NCBI RefSeq assembly: GCF_014132355.1
Contig: NZ_BLZO01000039.1
Span: 1-64,000 of the forward strand
Direction: 5' to 3'
From: Okeania sp. KiyG1
Lineage (GTDB): Bacteria > Cyanobacteriota > Cyanobacteriia > Cyanobacteriales > Microcoleaceae
DNA length: 64,000 nt
Numbering within the stretch: the stretch's first letter is position 1; each line of letters opens with the position of its first letter. Positions 26,253 through 34,958 of the stretch are shown here, piece by piece. Both the position numbers and the translations under genes were made by a program. The notes beneath the pieces are model-generated. The model saw only the letters and a program-made list of their open reading frames with translations, had not been told where the DNA came from and ran no database searches.

Positions 26253-27728
26253 CTAACTATTATAAAGTTTCCAAGTATCTTGAATATTTTCAGTCATAGT
26301 TTGACGCAAATCCCAAGGTAATAATACTTCAACTTTTGCCCCCCAAGCTCTCAAACGCATAATTATGTTGTAATCATCTTTACGATAGTTAATTCGACAA
26401 TAAATATCATCGGGAGAACGAGATTTTAAAACTCTTAATAGTTGTTGTTTCTGCTCTAATTTATCCTTGGAATTATTAATCAAACTTTGAGCTTGTTTAT
26501 AAGAAATATTTTGAAATAATTTTTCTCGTTCTGTGCCTTGAATATAAAGATTATGAAAGTAGCGATCGAAGCGAATTAGTAGCACATCTTGGGGCTTATA
26601 AAAATCAAACCCCCAAGCTTCACTTCTCTTTTTTTCTATTTCCTTTGGTGTTTTTGATTGACAAATTTTGAGAGAAAAATTAGGCAGATTAACTCTATTC
26701 CATTCTAATACCTCTAAACTTTTTATTCTGTCGAGACGATAATCATACCAATCTATTTTCGTGCCACTATCATCCTTTGGAGTTTGACCATAAGCAAATA
26801 GATAAGGGGCGCGCTGAGAATAGTAAATACAAACAGGATAGACTATATAATCTTCCCCATCATCTTGACGGTCTTGAAAATTTCTAGCACTAACATAAGT
26901 GATTTTTATAGGCGGAATAGGCTGAGAATGCCAAATTTCTTTGAGTTTTTCCCGGAACTCATTTATTCTTGATGATAACTTGTGATGTACGATATATTCA
27001 AGGTCTAAAAAAAACCGTTGTTCGTGATTAATTTCCCTACCAAAATCATCAAAAAAATCGGCTAAATCATTTTGAATAACATTTCCTACCTCTTGACGTT
27101 CGACAACTTCTTGTGAAGGTGTAGATGTGAGAAAATTAGGAAATGAGGAGACTTTAATATATTGAGTTTTAAATTTATTGAGATGATGATTAGTTTTGAC
27201 TTGTCTCGCCCGCAACCAACCCATTGAAACTAAAGCTTGAAAATCATATTGAAAGTTTTTTCGTGTTTTAGCTAATAAACGATTTTTTTGTTGTTTGGTC
27301 TGGTTTTTCTGTGTATTAATTATGCCAAAATTTAATAAGTTATTTAGTTGCTGTACGGTAATTGGGTAAAGCTGAATAAAAGACTTTTTCCATTCCCGTG
27401 CATTAGAACCTATAGTTGGTTCAAATAGCCAATCAGGAGTTGTTTTAGCACAAGGACATTTAGGGTCGTGGTAGATAGGAATTTTATCATTTTTGTGATA
27501 CTCAAATTCTGTAAAAAACCTCTCGCACCAGTCATTGTAAGTAAATTTATCGGTCAATTTTACCTTGATTGGATCTGTTTCAGGACCATATATAGAACGT
27601 AAAATTACCCAAAGACGTACTGCTTTAGGTAAGTTTTGTTTTAAAGAACCTCGTGCTAATATCTGTAAAAATTCAACATCAGGTGAAAATTTAAAAACAT
27701 CAGATGTTGTAAAGTTTTCTTGATTCAT
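26253..27728 (-). CDS. TIGR03985-type CRISPR-associated WYL protein
   Basis: A 491-residue protein whose N-terminal part (SPDVEFLQILARGSLKQNLP, then KAVRLWVILRSIYG, then FTYNDWCERFFT and CPCAKTTPDWLFEP) matches, as I recall it, the cyanobacterial TIGR03985 family. That family is listed as CRISPR-associated and carries a WYL-type ligand-binding domain. The WYL region would be about residues 290-380 (EDYIVYPVCIYYSQRAPYLFAYGQ, then IDWYDYRLDRIKSLEVLEW). WYL proteins are mostly nucleic-acid- or nucleotide-responsive regulators. There is no cas operon or CRISPR array nearby; the nearest candidate partner is the Csx3 protein 2 kb away, beyond a dead IS. Confidence 0.65.
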   Translation of the reverse strand: MNQENFTTSDVFKFSPDVEFLQILARGSLKQNLPKAVRLWVILRSIYGPETDPIKVKLTDKFTYNDWCERFFTEFEYHKNDKIPIYHDPKCPCAKTTPDWLFEPTIGSNAREWKKSFIQLYPITVQQLNNLLNFGIINTQKNQTKQQKNRLLAKTRKNFQYDFQALVSMGWLRARQVKTNHHLNKFKTQYIKVSSFPNFLTSTPSQEVVERQEVGNVIQNDLADFFDDFGREINHEQRFFLDLEYIVHHKLSSRINEFREKLKEIWHSQPIPPIKITYVSARNFQDRQDDGEDYIVYPVCIYYSQRAPYLFAYGQTPKDDSGTKIDWYDYRLDRIKSLEVLEWNRVNLPNFSLKICQSKTPKEIEKKRSEAWGFDFYKPQDVLLIRFDRYFHNLYIQGTEREKLFQNISYKQAQSLINNSKDKLEQKQQLLRVLKSRSPDDIYCRINYRKDDYNIIMRLRAWGAKVEVLLPWDLRQTMTENIQDTWKLYNS

Positions 27729-27867
27729 TATTCTAATTTTAAGAAGAAAGGCAGAAGTTTATTAAGAGGTTGTCTGAGAAGTCCCATTTGCTAGATATAA
27801 GCCCCCTAAATCCCCCAATTTTGGGGGACTTTGAGAAGCAAATTGACTCTTGTTCCCCCCAAAGTTG

Positions 27868-29308
27868 GCAGGGCTAATTCATTGTCGCCAGAGAAAAATA
27901 TTGAGGAGTACAATGATTGTTGTCAAGTATTGAGTTAAGCTAACTATTCTCAATATTAGGGCTTAGATAGAAATGAACTTATTACAAATATTGGCCCAAT
28001 TACCAGATTTTCGAGCTGCTAGAGGGAGACGTTATCCATTATGGTTAGTATTACTGTTAGTAATTATGGGTACAATGAGCGGTTGTTTCTCCTATTGTGC
28101 CCTAGAAGATTTTGCTCGTCGTCATCATCTGGCATTACAGCAACAACTAGAGCTATCGCCTTTGAGTTTTCCAACTGAAGTCTACATTTCGGCGAATTAT
28201 GACCAGAATTGATTTTGCTCAATTAGCTCAAGTATTCAATCAATGGGCTCAACACCAAATAACAATTCAAGAGGCCGAATGGTTAGCAGTGGACGGTAAG
28301 AGTATTAGGTCTACTGTCAGTGACTGTTATGGTTCTTACCAAGACTTTGTCAATGTTGTTTCTGTGTTCAGTAATTGTCAAGGAGTACCTGTAGCCATAG
28401 AACAATTTCACGTGGGAAGAAAGTAGTGAAATTGCTGTTGTCCAAGCCATATTGGCTAGTTTAAACCTTGAAGGAGTAGTTTTTAGTTGCGATGCTTTAC
28501 ATTGTCAAAAAAAAACCGTCAAGTTAATCATTGACAGAGGTAACCATTACACAATAGCAGTCAAGGGTAATCAAAAAAAAACTGTACCAGCAAGTACAAC
28601 TAACAACTGAACAAACACAACCAAGTAGTGTTGATATATCAGAAGATAGATCTAGAAATCGTGTGGTTTGTAGAACAGTGTCTGTGTTTAATAATCTGTT
28701 GGGAATTAGCTCTGAGTGGGAAGGAATTAAGTCTGTGATTAGAGTTGAGCGTCAGGGTACACGAGCAAGTGTTGACTATTATCAAACAGCTTACTACATT
28801 AGCAGTCTGAAATTAAGTGCAGCAGAATTTGCAGTAGGAATTCAGGGACATTGGGGAATTGAGAATCGACTACATTGGGTTAAAGATGTAGTGTTTCGAG
28901 AGGACACAAGTCTAATTCGGCACTCTCAAGCTGCTGCTAATTTTTCTGTGATTCGTCAGTTGGCGATCGCTATCTGTCGCCTTCATGGTTATTCTTCCCT
29001 CACTACTGCGATTCGTACCATTGCTCACGATTTGGAGCAGATTTTTCTGATGATTATAAATCTAGAACTGTAGTCATTGAGAATTGAAATTGGCCCATAC
29101 ACAGAACCTCACTCCCCCCTAGTTTTCGATTTCAATAGTTCTGGTATTGGCGATCGCGACTGATATTAGCGATCGCGACTGAGTCTGTGACATAAATTTT
29201 TCCTGTATAAGTATGATAATTTAGGGGAAAAGACTATGAAATACTTGACAATATGGCCAAACTTGTACTCCTCAATATTTTTCTCTGGCGACAATGAATT
29301 AGCCCTGC
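27868..29308 (+). mobile_element. ISAs1-family insertion sequence, complete ends
   Basis: The 1441-bp element is bounded by 46-bp inverted repeats that appear identical, starting GCAGGGCTAATTCATTGTCG and continuing through the GAGGAGTACAA that faces inward. CCAAAGTTG flanks both sides (27859-27867 and 29309-29317), a 9-bp target duplication (11 bp if CAGGG is taken as the end). It is inserted in a copy of the dispersed CCCCAAAGTTGGGG repeat. The perfect ends and duplication suggest a fairly recent insertion, although the transposase is broken. Confidence 0.88.
27973..29073 (+). pseudogene. ISAs1-family transposase, three frameshifts
   Basis: Three consecutive pieces make one DDE transposase of the ISAs1 (H-repeat) family: LLQILAQLPDFRAARGRRYP in the first, EAEWLAVDGKSIRSTVSD (with the first catalytic Asp) in the second, and GIQGHWGIENRLHWVKDVVF (with the catalytic Glu) in the third. 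Frame changes occur near 28180 (one extra base before TCTACATTTCGG), near 28415, and in a run of nine A at about 28573. It cannot make a full transposase. Confidence 0.9.
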
Positions 29309-29445
29309 CCAAAGTTGGGGGGTTAGGGGGGCAAAATATTGATAATTACCTCTGGTTAAAACCGTTCTTGATTGAATATAAGGAAATCATATTTCTTCTC
29401 TTGGTAGAAAAGAAATGTTTAAAAAAGAAGGTTTTTTATAATTAA

Positions 29446-29538
29446 CAGGACTTACGCAAATTCTTAGATAAAACGCTATCTGTAGAGGGCGAATGCCATT
29501 CGCCCCTACCAGATATGGCGCTTGGTGCGTAAGTCCTG
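29446..29538. mobile_element. MITE-1 copy upstream of csx3
   Basis: CAGGACTTACGCAAA to GTGCGTAAGTCCTG, 93 bp, with the GCGAATGCCATTCGCCC core. It lies 260 bp before the csx3 start. GAATTCT heptamers follow at about 29681-29716. Confidence 0.75.
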
Positions 29539-29797
29539 ATTAATAAACATCTCGAATAATAAAAAATCAAATCAATTATCCCACAGAAATTATCAATTAT
29601 TTCCCCCTACTCTATACGGACGTTGCATGCAACGTCCCCACCGCCAACTCCCTCTTTTCTAGAGATGTTTATTCTGACTTCTGAATTCTGAATTCTGCAT
29701 TCTGAATTCTGAATTCTATTATAGTACAAGATTGTAGAAAGCCCCCTTTCATATTGTGGTGTAAAGTAAAAAAGTCAATAAAAAAAGGGAAAAATAG

Positions 29798-31087
29798 ATG
29801 GCTTCCTACAATATTCGCTTAGAAAAAGATACTCTCAAAGTAGACTTTGCTAAAACTCCGAATGGTGAAGCTATTCAAGTTGATGGAGACCAAATTGTCA
29901 AAGATGTAGCAAAACAGCTAGACCAAATGATTTCTGCAGGAGAACTTAAAGGTGGGAAACTGCTGAAAATTTACGGACGTATTTCTGTATTAGCAAGTTA
30001 TACTTTTGCCCATCAACTAGGACATTTATATGGAGCGATCGCTGTTTCAGATACTCGTTTAAGTGCTTATGTTGTTGTTATCAGCACAACTCCCGACTAT
30101 CCTTTAGGAACTCGTATTGACTTGGAAACTGGTGAAATTATACAAGTATCTCCTGCGCCTTCGGTAGAACTATCATTTTTAACATATTGGGAAGATGATA
30201 TTTTAATTGCCAAAATTAAAAATGCTGGGGAAGTTGAGGGCGATCGAATTCTCAAAGACGCGAAAATACAGTTAGAAAATTTAATTAATTCCGGGCAATT
30301 ACCAGGTGGTAAAAAACTGTTAAAAATCAACGGACGTTCAACAGTATTAGCTAGTTTTTTCATAGCGAATAAATTAGCTCATAAATATAGTGGTATAGCC
30401 GTTTTTGACCCCAGAATTGGGTATGTAGTAACTATCAGTCATGCTCAATCTTATCAAGTAGGACAAGTATTAAATATAGAAAATCATGTCAACCATCAAC
30501 CTACTAAAGTAGTTTTATGCGGACCTGCAAATACTGGTAAAACTGTTTTGCGAGATGGTTTAAAAAAAGTTATTTTGAGTTTAGAATCAGCTCCACAAGA
30601 TTTTTATTCAATTTCAGCTTGTCCTGATGGTGATGGAGCTTTTTATTCTGAAACTGCCAAGAAATATCCAGAGTTAGCCAAGCAATTAAAAGTTGAATAT
30701 AAAGCTAAATTTACGCCAGAATTTGCCGAAGGAAAGGCACGAGATATCCAAAGAATTAAAAATTCCTTATTGTTGTTTGATGTGGGAGGAAAAACTTCTC
30801 CAGAAAATCAAGTAATTATGTCTGAAGCTACTCATGCAGTGATTTTAGCCAAAGCTGAATCTGAAGTTATTGAATGGCAAAATTTTTGTCAAAATGAACT
30901 GAAAAAAACTTTACCCATAATCGCAATTATCTACAGCAATTATGAGGCAAAAGAGGATAAAGTTGAGAGAAAAGATTCGATTTTAACAGGTATTGTACAT
31001 CATCTAGAAAGAGGAGAAAATGTTTCTACTCGCCCAATGATACAAGCATTAGCCTCAGAAATTGTCAAGTTAGTAAACCGGCACTAA
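29798..31087 (+). CDS. csx3: Tandem Csx3 (Crn3) domains fused to a P-loop domain
   Basis: Two Csx3 domains are read in series. The first (residues about 1-112) has KIYGRISVLASYTFAHQLGH and ends VVVISTTPDYPLGTRID. The second (about 120-226) has KINGRSTVLASFFIANKLAH, then AVFDPRIGYVVTIS. Csx3/Crn3 proteins cleave the cyclic tetra-adenylate messenger of type III CRISPR systems. Domain 1 keeps both histidines (H72, H76); domain 2 has Asn191 in place of the first and keeps H195. A P-loop NTPase domain follows (CGPANTGKTVLRDGL at 241-255; LLLFDVGGK at about 324 as a possible Walker B region). No Cas10, array or effector is in view. A role in clearing or modifying a nucleotide second messenger is inference. 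Confidence 0.85.
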   Translation: MASYNIRLEKDTLKVDFAKTPNGEAIQVDGDQIVKDVAKQLDQMISAGELKGGKLLKIYGRISVLASYTFAHQLGHLYGAIAVSDTRLSAYVVVISTTPDYPLGTRIDLETGEIIQVSPAPSVELSFLTYWEDDILIAKIKNAGEVEGDRILKDAKIQLENLINSGQLPGGKKLLKINGRSTVLASFFIANKLAHKYSGIAVFDPRIGYVVTISHAQSYQVGQVLNIENHVNHQPTKVVLCGPANTGKTVLRDGLKKVILSLESAPQDFYSISACPDGDGAFYSETAKKYPELAKQLKVEYKAKFTPEFAEGKARDIQRIKNSLLLFDVGGKTSPENQVIMSEATHAVILAKAESEVIEWQNFCQNELKKTLPIIAIIYSNYEAKEDKVERKDSILTGIVHHLERGENVSTRPMIQALASEIVKLVNRH

Positions 31088-31258
31088 ATTTTCGGAAAAT
31101 AATTTATATCATGTCCTGATAATCAGTTATAACGCGTAGCGCTAGGGAATAGGGAACCCACCCTAACCCTCCCAGGAGGGAGTAATTGATAATTTATGTA
31201 CGATAATTGATTTTATTTTTTATTTTTGGAGATGTCTATCAAAAATTTTGAAAGAGGA

Positions 31259-31555
31259 CTCCCGTTATAATCTTTGATTTAACGGTGAGATGAATTTCAA
31301 AGTGGTAAGTTAATTGAAGAGTTGCAAATTAAGGAAGCATCAGTTACAGTTATTAGCAGCCGTGGGGCACACGGTTAAATAAAAGCGCACCGCCTGCGCT
31401 GAGGTTCCCTCAGCGTAAAGACGGAGCAAGAGAGCTTGTGGAGATGGTCTGACGGGGGTATAACTCAACTTGTTTGATTTGCTACCTAGTTAAGAATCTG
31501 GGAAACAAGAATCTCCCGTTATAATCTTTGATTTAACGGTGAGAGTGTCAATTGT
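31259..31555 (+). ncRNA. IS200/IS605-type right end, duplicated hairpin
   Basis: A 32-bp word from CTCCCGTTA to TAACGGTGAGA, which itself forms a hairpin, occurs at 31259-31290 and again, identical, at 31513-31544. The second copy is preceded by GTTAAGAATCTGGGAAACAA and followed by GTGTCAA, the layout of a TnpB element right end (compare 13420-13802). No tnpB is present. It separates csx3 from the TerB-like gene. In 31091-31260 there is also a partial ATATCATGTCC-type repeat. Confidence 0.55.
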
Positions 31556-31647
31556 AATAATTTTTTACACTGTCAAAAATTAATATTTTCCACCATATTA
31601 ATATGATGCTAGTGGAAGTAAACAATCCAAACAAGGAGTGTTAAATT

Positions 31648-32127
31648 ATGTCTGATATGGAACAGGACGCTAAGTTGTGGTTGCATGGTGAAACCTATGG
31701 CTTCAAAAGTCTCCCACCAACTAAAGACCATGACACAATTATTAAATCAGTTCTTATTTGTGCAAAAGGAGATGGGGTACTAGCACCAGAAGAAAGAAAT
31801 TGGATTGTTGGTCGTGCTGCTGCACTGGGTAGTCAGGGATATGAATTAGCTAAAACTTACCTAGCAGATGAGGATGTAATTGATGTTTTAAGTCAGGCAC
31901 CTGCTGTGAATAAAGGTGGTCGTCGTACAGTTATTTATCTGGCCATTAAGACTTGTAGCGCTGATGGAGAATTACACCCAGATGAAATGGCTAAAATTTA
32001 CCAAATAGCAGAAAAACTAGGGTTGTCAAAAGATGTTGTTGATTCTCTCAAGGAACTTTGTGCTGAGGAAGCTAAGGTGCGACAAAAACGGATAGGTATG
32101 TTATTCCCTGATGGCGCTCCTTACTAA
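31648..32127 (+). CDS. TerB-like domain protein
   Basis: A 159-residue all-helical protein with two matching halves, each with an acidic turn: ICAKGDGVLAPEERNWIVGR (near residue 40) and KTCSADGELHPDEMAKIYQI (near residue 110). This is the D-G-x-(L/V)-x-P-x-E pattern of the TerB family, whose members bind metal and occur in tellurite-resistance and phage-defence contexts. A strong AAGGAG ribosome-binding site lies nine bases before the ATG, better than most genes here. It follows csx3 on the same strand after 560 bp of repeat DNA, so a functional link is possible but not shown. Confidence 0.75.
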   Translation: MSDMEQDAKLWLHGETYGFKSLPPTKDHDTIIKSVLICAKGDGVLAPEERNWIVGRAAALGSQGYELAKTYLADEDVIDVLSQAPAVNKGGRRTVIYLAIKTCSADGELHPDEMAKIYQIAEKLGLSKDVVDSLKELCAEEAKVRQKRIGMLFPDGAPY

Positions 32128-32129
32128 AC

Positions 32130-32265
32130 CAGGACTTACGCAAATTAACCTTTGAAGCACCATCTGTAGGGGCGTTAACGTAGTTGTGCGTAGCAAATGG
32201 CATTTGCGTTCCGCAGAGCTGCCGCTAACGCCCTTGCTATATGTAGAGTCCCTGCGTAAGTCGTG
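32130..32265. mobile_element. MITE-1 copy, long form
   Basis: CAGGACTTACGCAAA to CTGCGTAAGTCGTG, 136 bp, beginning two bases after the TerB-like stop codon. The core is split by an insertion with GCGTTCCGCAGAGCTGCCGC, a separate small palindrome seen in other copies. Confidence 0.7.
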
Positions 32266-32337
32266 TAAACTTGATTTTTAGTTACTGAACCTAGAGCTTC
32301 CCGTATTAACTAAGCTCAGAACGCAAAGCATTTTCAT

Positions 32338-32565
32338 TAATGGATAATTGATAATGGATAATTGATAATTACCTCTGGTTAAAACTGCTACGGAATTGAA
32401 TATAAGGAAATATTATTTCTTCTCTTGGTCGATTGGATATGGTTAGGAAACCCATCCATCCCACCCTTCGGGAAGCTACGCTAACGACCGCTTTTTTCCC
32501 CTTAAAAGGGGAGGCTTTAAACCAAAATTATTTAATTATTAATTATTAATTATTCGGTAAGTTTC
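32338..32565. repeat. TTACCGAA/GAGGTAATT family repeat
   Basis: Reverse-oriented copy: TAATTACCTCTGGTTAAAAC at left, TTCTCTTGGTCGATTGGATA inside, then the AAAAGGGGAGGCTTTAAACC stem and ATTAATT heptamers ending in TTCGGTAA. It is the same family that is inserted in the RTX-type gene at 41.5 kb. Confidence 0.6.
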
Positions 32566-32649
32566 TGTTGGGTTGCGCTAACGCTTAACCCAACCTACTG
32601 GAGCGATAGTCTATTGCTCGAACCAGAAATTTTTCTATTTTAAAAGCGT

Positions 32650-32785
32650 CAGGACTTACGCAGAACCACCACATCTAGTAGGGGCGTTAACGATAGTTAT
32701 GCGAAGCAAACGGCCGTTTGCTGACGCATAGCTCCGCTAACGCCCCTACAAATGGTGTATAATTTCCTTTTTTGCGTAAGTCCTG
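32650..32785. mobile_element. MITE-1 copy, long form
   Basis: CAGGACTTACGCAGA to TTGCGTAAGTCCTG with an expanded core (GGCCGTTTGCTGACGC... and AGCTCCGCTAACGCCCC). It lies just downstream of ygfZ. Confidence 0.7.
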
Positions 32786-32805
32786 AGCGTGTGAAATTAC
32801 TCTGC

Positions 32806-33855
32806 CTAACTATCAAAATATTGATGACTTAAAAAAGGCACTTCAACTACTTCCCCTTCCACATCTCCTACTTGAACTTTTAAACCTACTCCACCTGCTT
32901 TAGTTTTAATATAAACCAAACCAAAATAACCCTCATTAGTTTCCGTAAAACTTGTTAGTTTCCCCACTTTTTCATCTCCAACTTTCACAACATTTCCTAA
33001 TTCCGCCATCCCATTTAAACGTACTCCCAAAAGTCTTTGTTTCACACCTTTATATGTGTTTAAACGAGCAATAGTTTCTTGACCAATGTAACAACCTTTC
33101 TCAAAAGAAATGGTATTCCATAAACCAGCTTCGAGAGGGTTATAGTCATCTGTAAGTTCATAGTCTGGTGCGGGACGACCTTCCTGTATTCTCAGTTGTT
33201 GCCATAGGCGATCGCCCATAGGTACTGCTCCTGTTTCTGTTAACATTTGCCAAACCTTAGCAGCATTATTTACAGGAACTATCAAAGTGCATCCCTCTGT
33301 TGCCAACCCACTACCAACAGTAAAGCGAACTTCTACATCTTTTAGACTTATTAACTGGTGACTAGCGTGGGGTGCATCTGGAGGAGTTATCCCTGATAAT
33401 TTGGCGATGGAGTTTTTGCTTTCTGGTCCAATGAGACTAAATATTGCGTATTCGCTACTAATATCTTTCACTTCTACCCTGTCCATCGGGAACAGATAAC
33501 GGTCAAACCACTCTATTAACTGTTGACAACGGGTGGGAGAGACTAACAACAAAACTGCATCTTCTATCACATAAGCTGTTGCTAAGTCAATAGTACGAGC
33601 AGTGGGGGTGACAAAAACTGTCTCACAACCTTCACCTGGTTTGAGAATATTGAAATTATTCGTGCTTTGGTTATGTAGAAACCGGAGACGGTCATCGTCG
33701 GAAATTTGTATTAGTCCCCAATGAGAGCGATCGCATACAGCTACTCCCTGTTTTGTTGCTTCTATTGCTTGAGTATTATTACCAAAACTAACTGGAATTG
33801 AGTCTTGAAAAGTTGCACCATTAGATGTTTGAATATTCTGTAATTCTTGGTTCAT
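32806..33855 (-). CDS. ygfZ: YgfZ/GcvT-family folate-binding protein
   Basis: YgfZ-type proteins bind tetrahydrofolate and help maintain iron-sulfur enzymes. The diagnostic motif K-G-C-Y-x-G-Q-E is present as KGCYIGQET near residue 253. The N-terminal part (GVAVCDRSHWGLIQISDDDR, then FLHNQSTNNFNILKPGEGCE) is typical of cyanobacterial members. The length (349) is normal. An alternative annotation is aminomethyltransferase (GcvT), but the KGCYxGQE cysteine motif favours YgfZ. The gene is single. Confidence 0.9.
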   Translation of the reverse strand: MNQELQNIQTSNGATFQDSIPVSFGNNTQAIEATKQGVAVCDRSHWGLIQISDDDRLRFLHNQSTNNFNILKPGEGCETVFVTPTARTIDLATAYVIEDAVLLLVSPTRCQQLIEWFDRYLFPMDRVEVKDISSEYAIFSLIGPESKNSIAKLSGITPPDAPHASHQLISLKDVEVRFTVGSGLATEGCTLIVPVNNAAKVWQMLTETGAVPMGDRLWQQLRIQEGRPAPDYELTDDYNPLEAGLWNTISFEKGCYIGQETIARLNTYKGVKQRLLGVRLNGMAELGNVVKVGDEKVGKLTSFTETNEGYFGLVYIKTKAGGVGLKVQVGDVEGEVVEVPFLSHQYFDS

Positions 33856-34065
33856 AATTATATTTTATTCTGTTGATTTTTATTTAATTAGCTATCAGCG
33901 CTTCAGCTTTTTGATCTTGGGTTTATACCCAGGCAAAAGAGTGCGCCAGATGGTTTAGTCTGGGTTAAAATCCCCCGTAAAAAAAAAGTTCTAATGCTGA
34001 CCGCTGACCGCTGACTGCTGACTGCTATCTAATACAAATAGTTCTTTTGTTCTGAGAAAATATAT

Positions 34066-34449
34066 CTATACTGTTGGTAAGTTAGCCATCATATTTTCTA
34101 CTACTTTCAGAGCTTTTTCGTCAATATGCTCCCAATTTACATTTCCTTCATCGTTTAGTAAGCTAGTATCGACTTCAACTTCTACTGTTTGGTCAGCACT
34201 ATGAGTAACATGATAGTTACTAAAACAAACTTGATAGCAAAGTTCCCAGATATCAATACTAACTTTTTGGTCTTGATATTCTAAATCTAATCTATAGCCT
34301 GGAATTGGTGTTTGTACTTCTTGATAATCTCCTTGCCAAACAGAACTATCTAGTTTTTTACGAATATGATCTAATAATCTGATGAAGGCAGGTTGCATGA
34401 GTAGTTCAGCTTGTTTCCAGGCAGTAATGTTATTAATTTTAGGCTTCAT
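34066..34449 (-). CDS. Conserved cyanobacterial protein of unknown function
   Basis: A 127-residue acidic protein: KINNITAWKQAELLMQPAFI at the start, RLDLEYQDQKVSIDIWELCY in the middle and EHIDEKALKVVENMMANLP at the end. It is mixed alpha/beta with no membrane segment or signal peptide. It reads like a compact single domain and I believe it occurs in other cyanobacteria, but I cannot name a family. It lies downstream of ygfZ in map order and on the same strand, but 210 bp of sequence with a CTGACCG-type heptamer run separates the two, so an operon is unlikely. Confidence 0.65.
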   Translation of the reverse strand: MKPKINNITAWKQAELLMQPAFIRLLDHIRKKLDSSVWQGDYQEVQTPIPGYRLDLEYQDQKVSIDIWELCYQVCFSNYHVTHSADQTVEVEVDTSLLNDEGNVNWEHIDEKALKVVENMMANLPTV

Positions 34450-34958
34450 TTAATTTGATTCAGAAACATTAAACTTCTTGCAGAATTCAGGGAATAGGGA
34501 ATAGGGAATAGGGAGATAAAATTGTTTATTTCATATCTTGAATTGGTTTAATTAAAACTTTTGCAAGAGGTATATTCATTAATATAATATTTATTGGGAA
34601 TAATTATTCACATTTTGTCAATCTTTTAACTTTTAACTTTTAAACTTTTGCTTCAATACTATCAGGACTTACGCACGGACATTAAATCCACTGAGGGCGA
34701 ATGCCATTCGCCCCTACATATGGTGCTTTAAAAGTCAACTTACCTAAGTCCTGACTATCTCGCTTTTGACTTTTAAACTTTTAACTTTTAAACTTTTGCG
34801 TGAATACTATCTCACTTTTGACTTTTGACTTTTGACTTTTGACTTTTGACTTTCAAACTTTTAATTTTTGACTTTTGACTTTTGACTTTCAAACTTTTGA
34901 CTTCATTTATGTTATTGTTAATAATTAATTAACATTTAATGGCTAAAGTTAAAACGTA
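34450..34958. repeat. Heptamers and a MITE-1 copy before trpS
   Basis: GGGAATA heptamers near 34485-34512, AACTTTT-type heptamers at about 34623-34650 and a long ACTTTTG run at about 34806-34890. One MITE-1 copy lies at 34663-34753 (CAGGACTTACGCAC to TACCTAAGTCCTG). The trpS promoter should lie in the last 70 bases. Confidence 0.65.

Noticed and set aside
31259-31544. Two identical 32-bp hairpin repeats near csx3 as a minimal CRISPR
   Set aside because: The 222-bp interval is far longer than a spacer, and the repeat plus its flank fits an IS200/IS605 right end.
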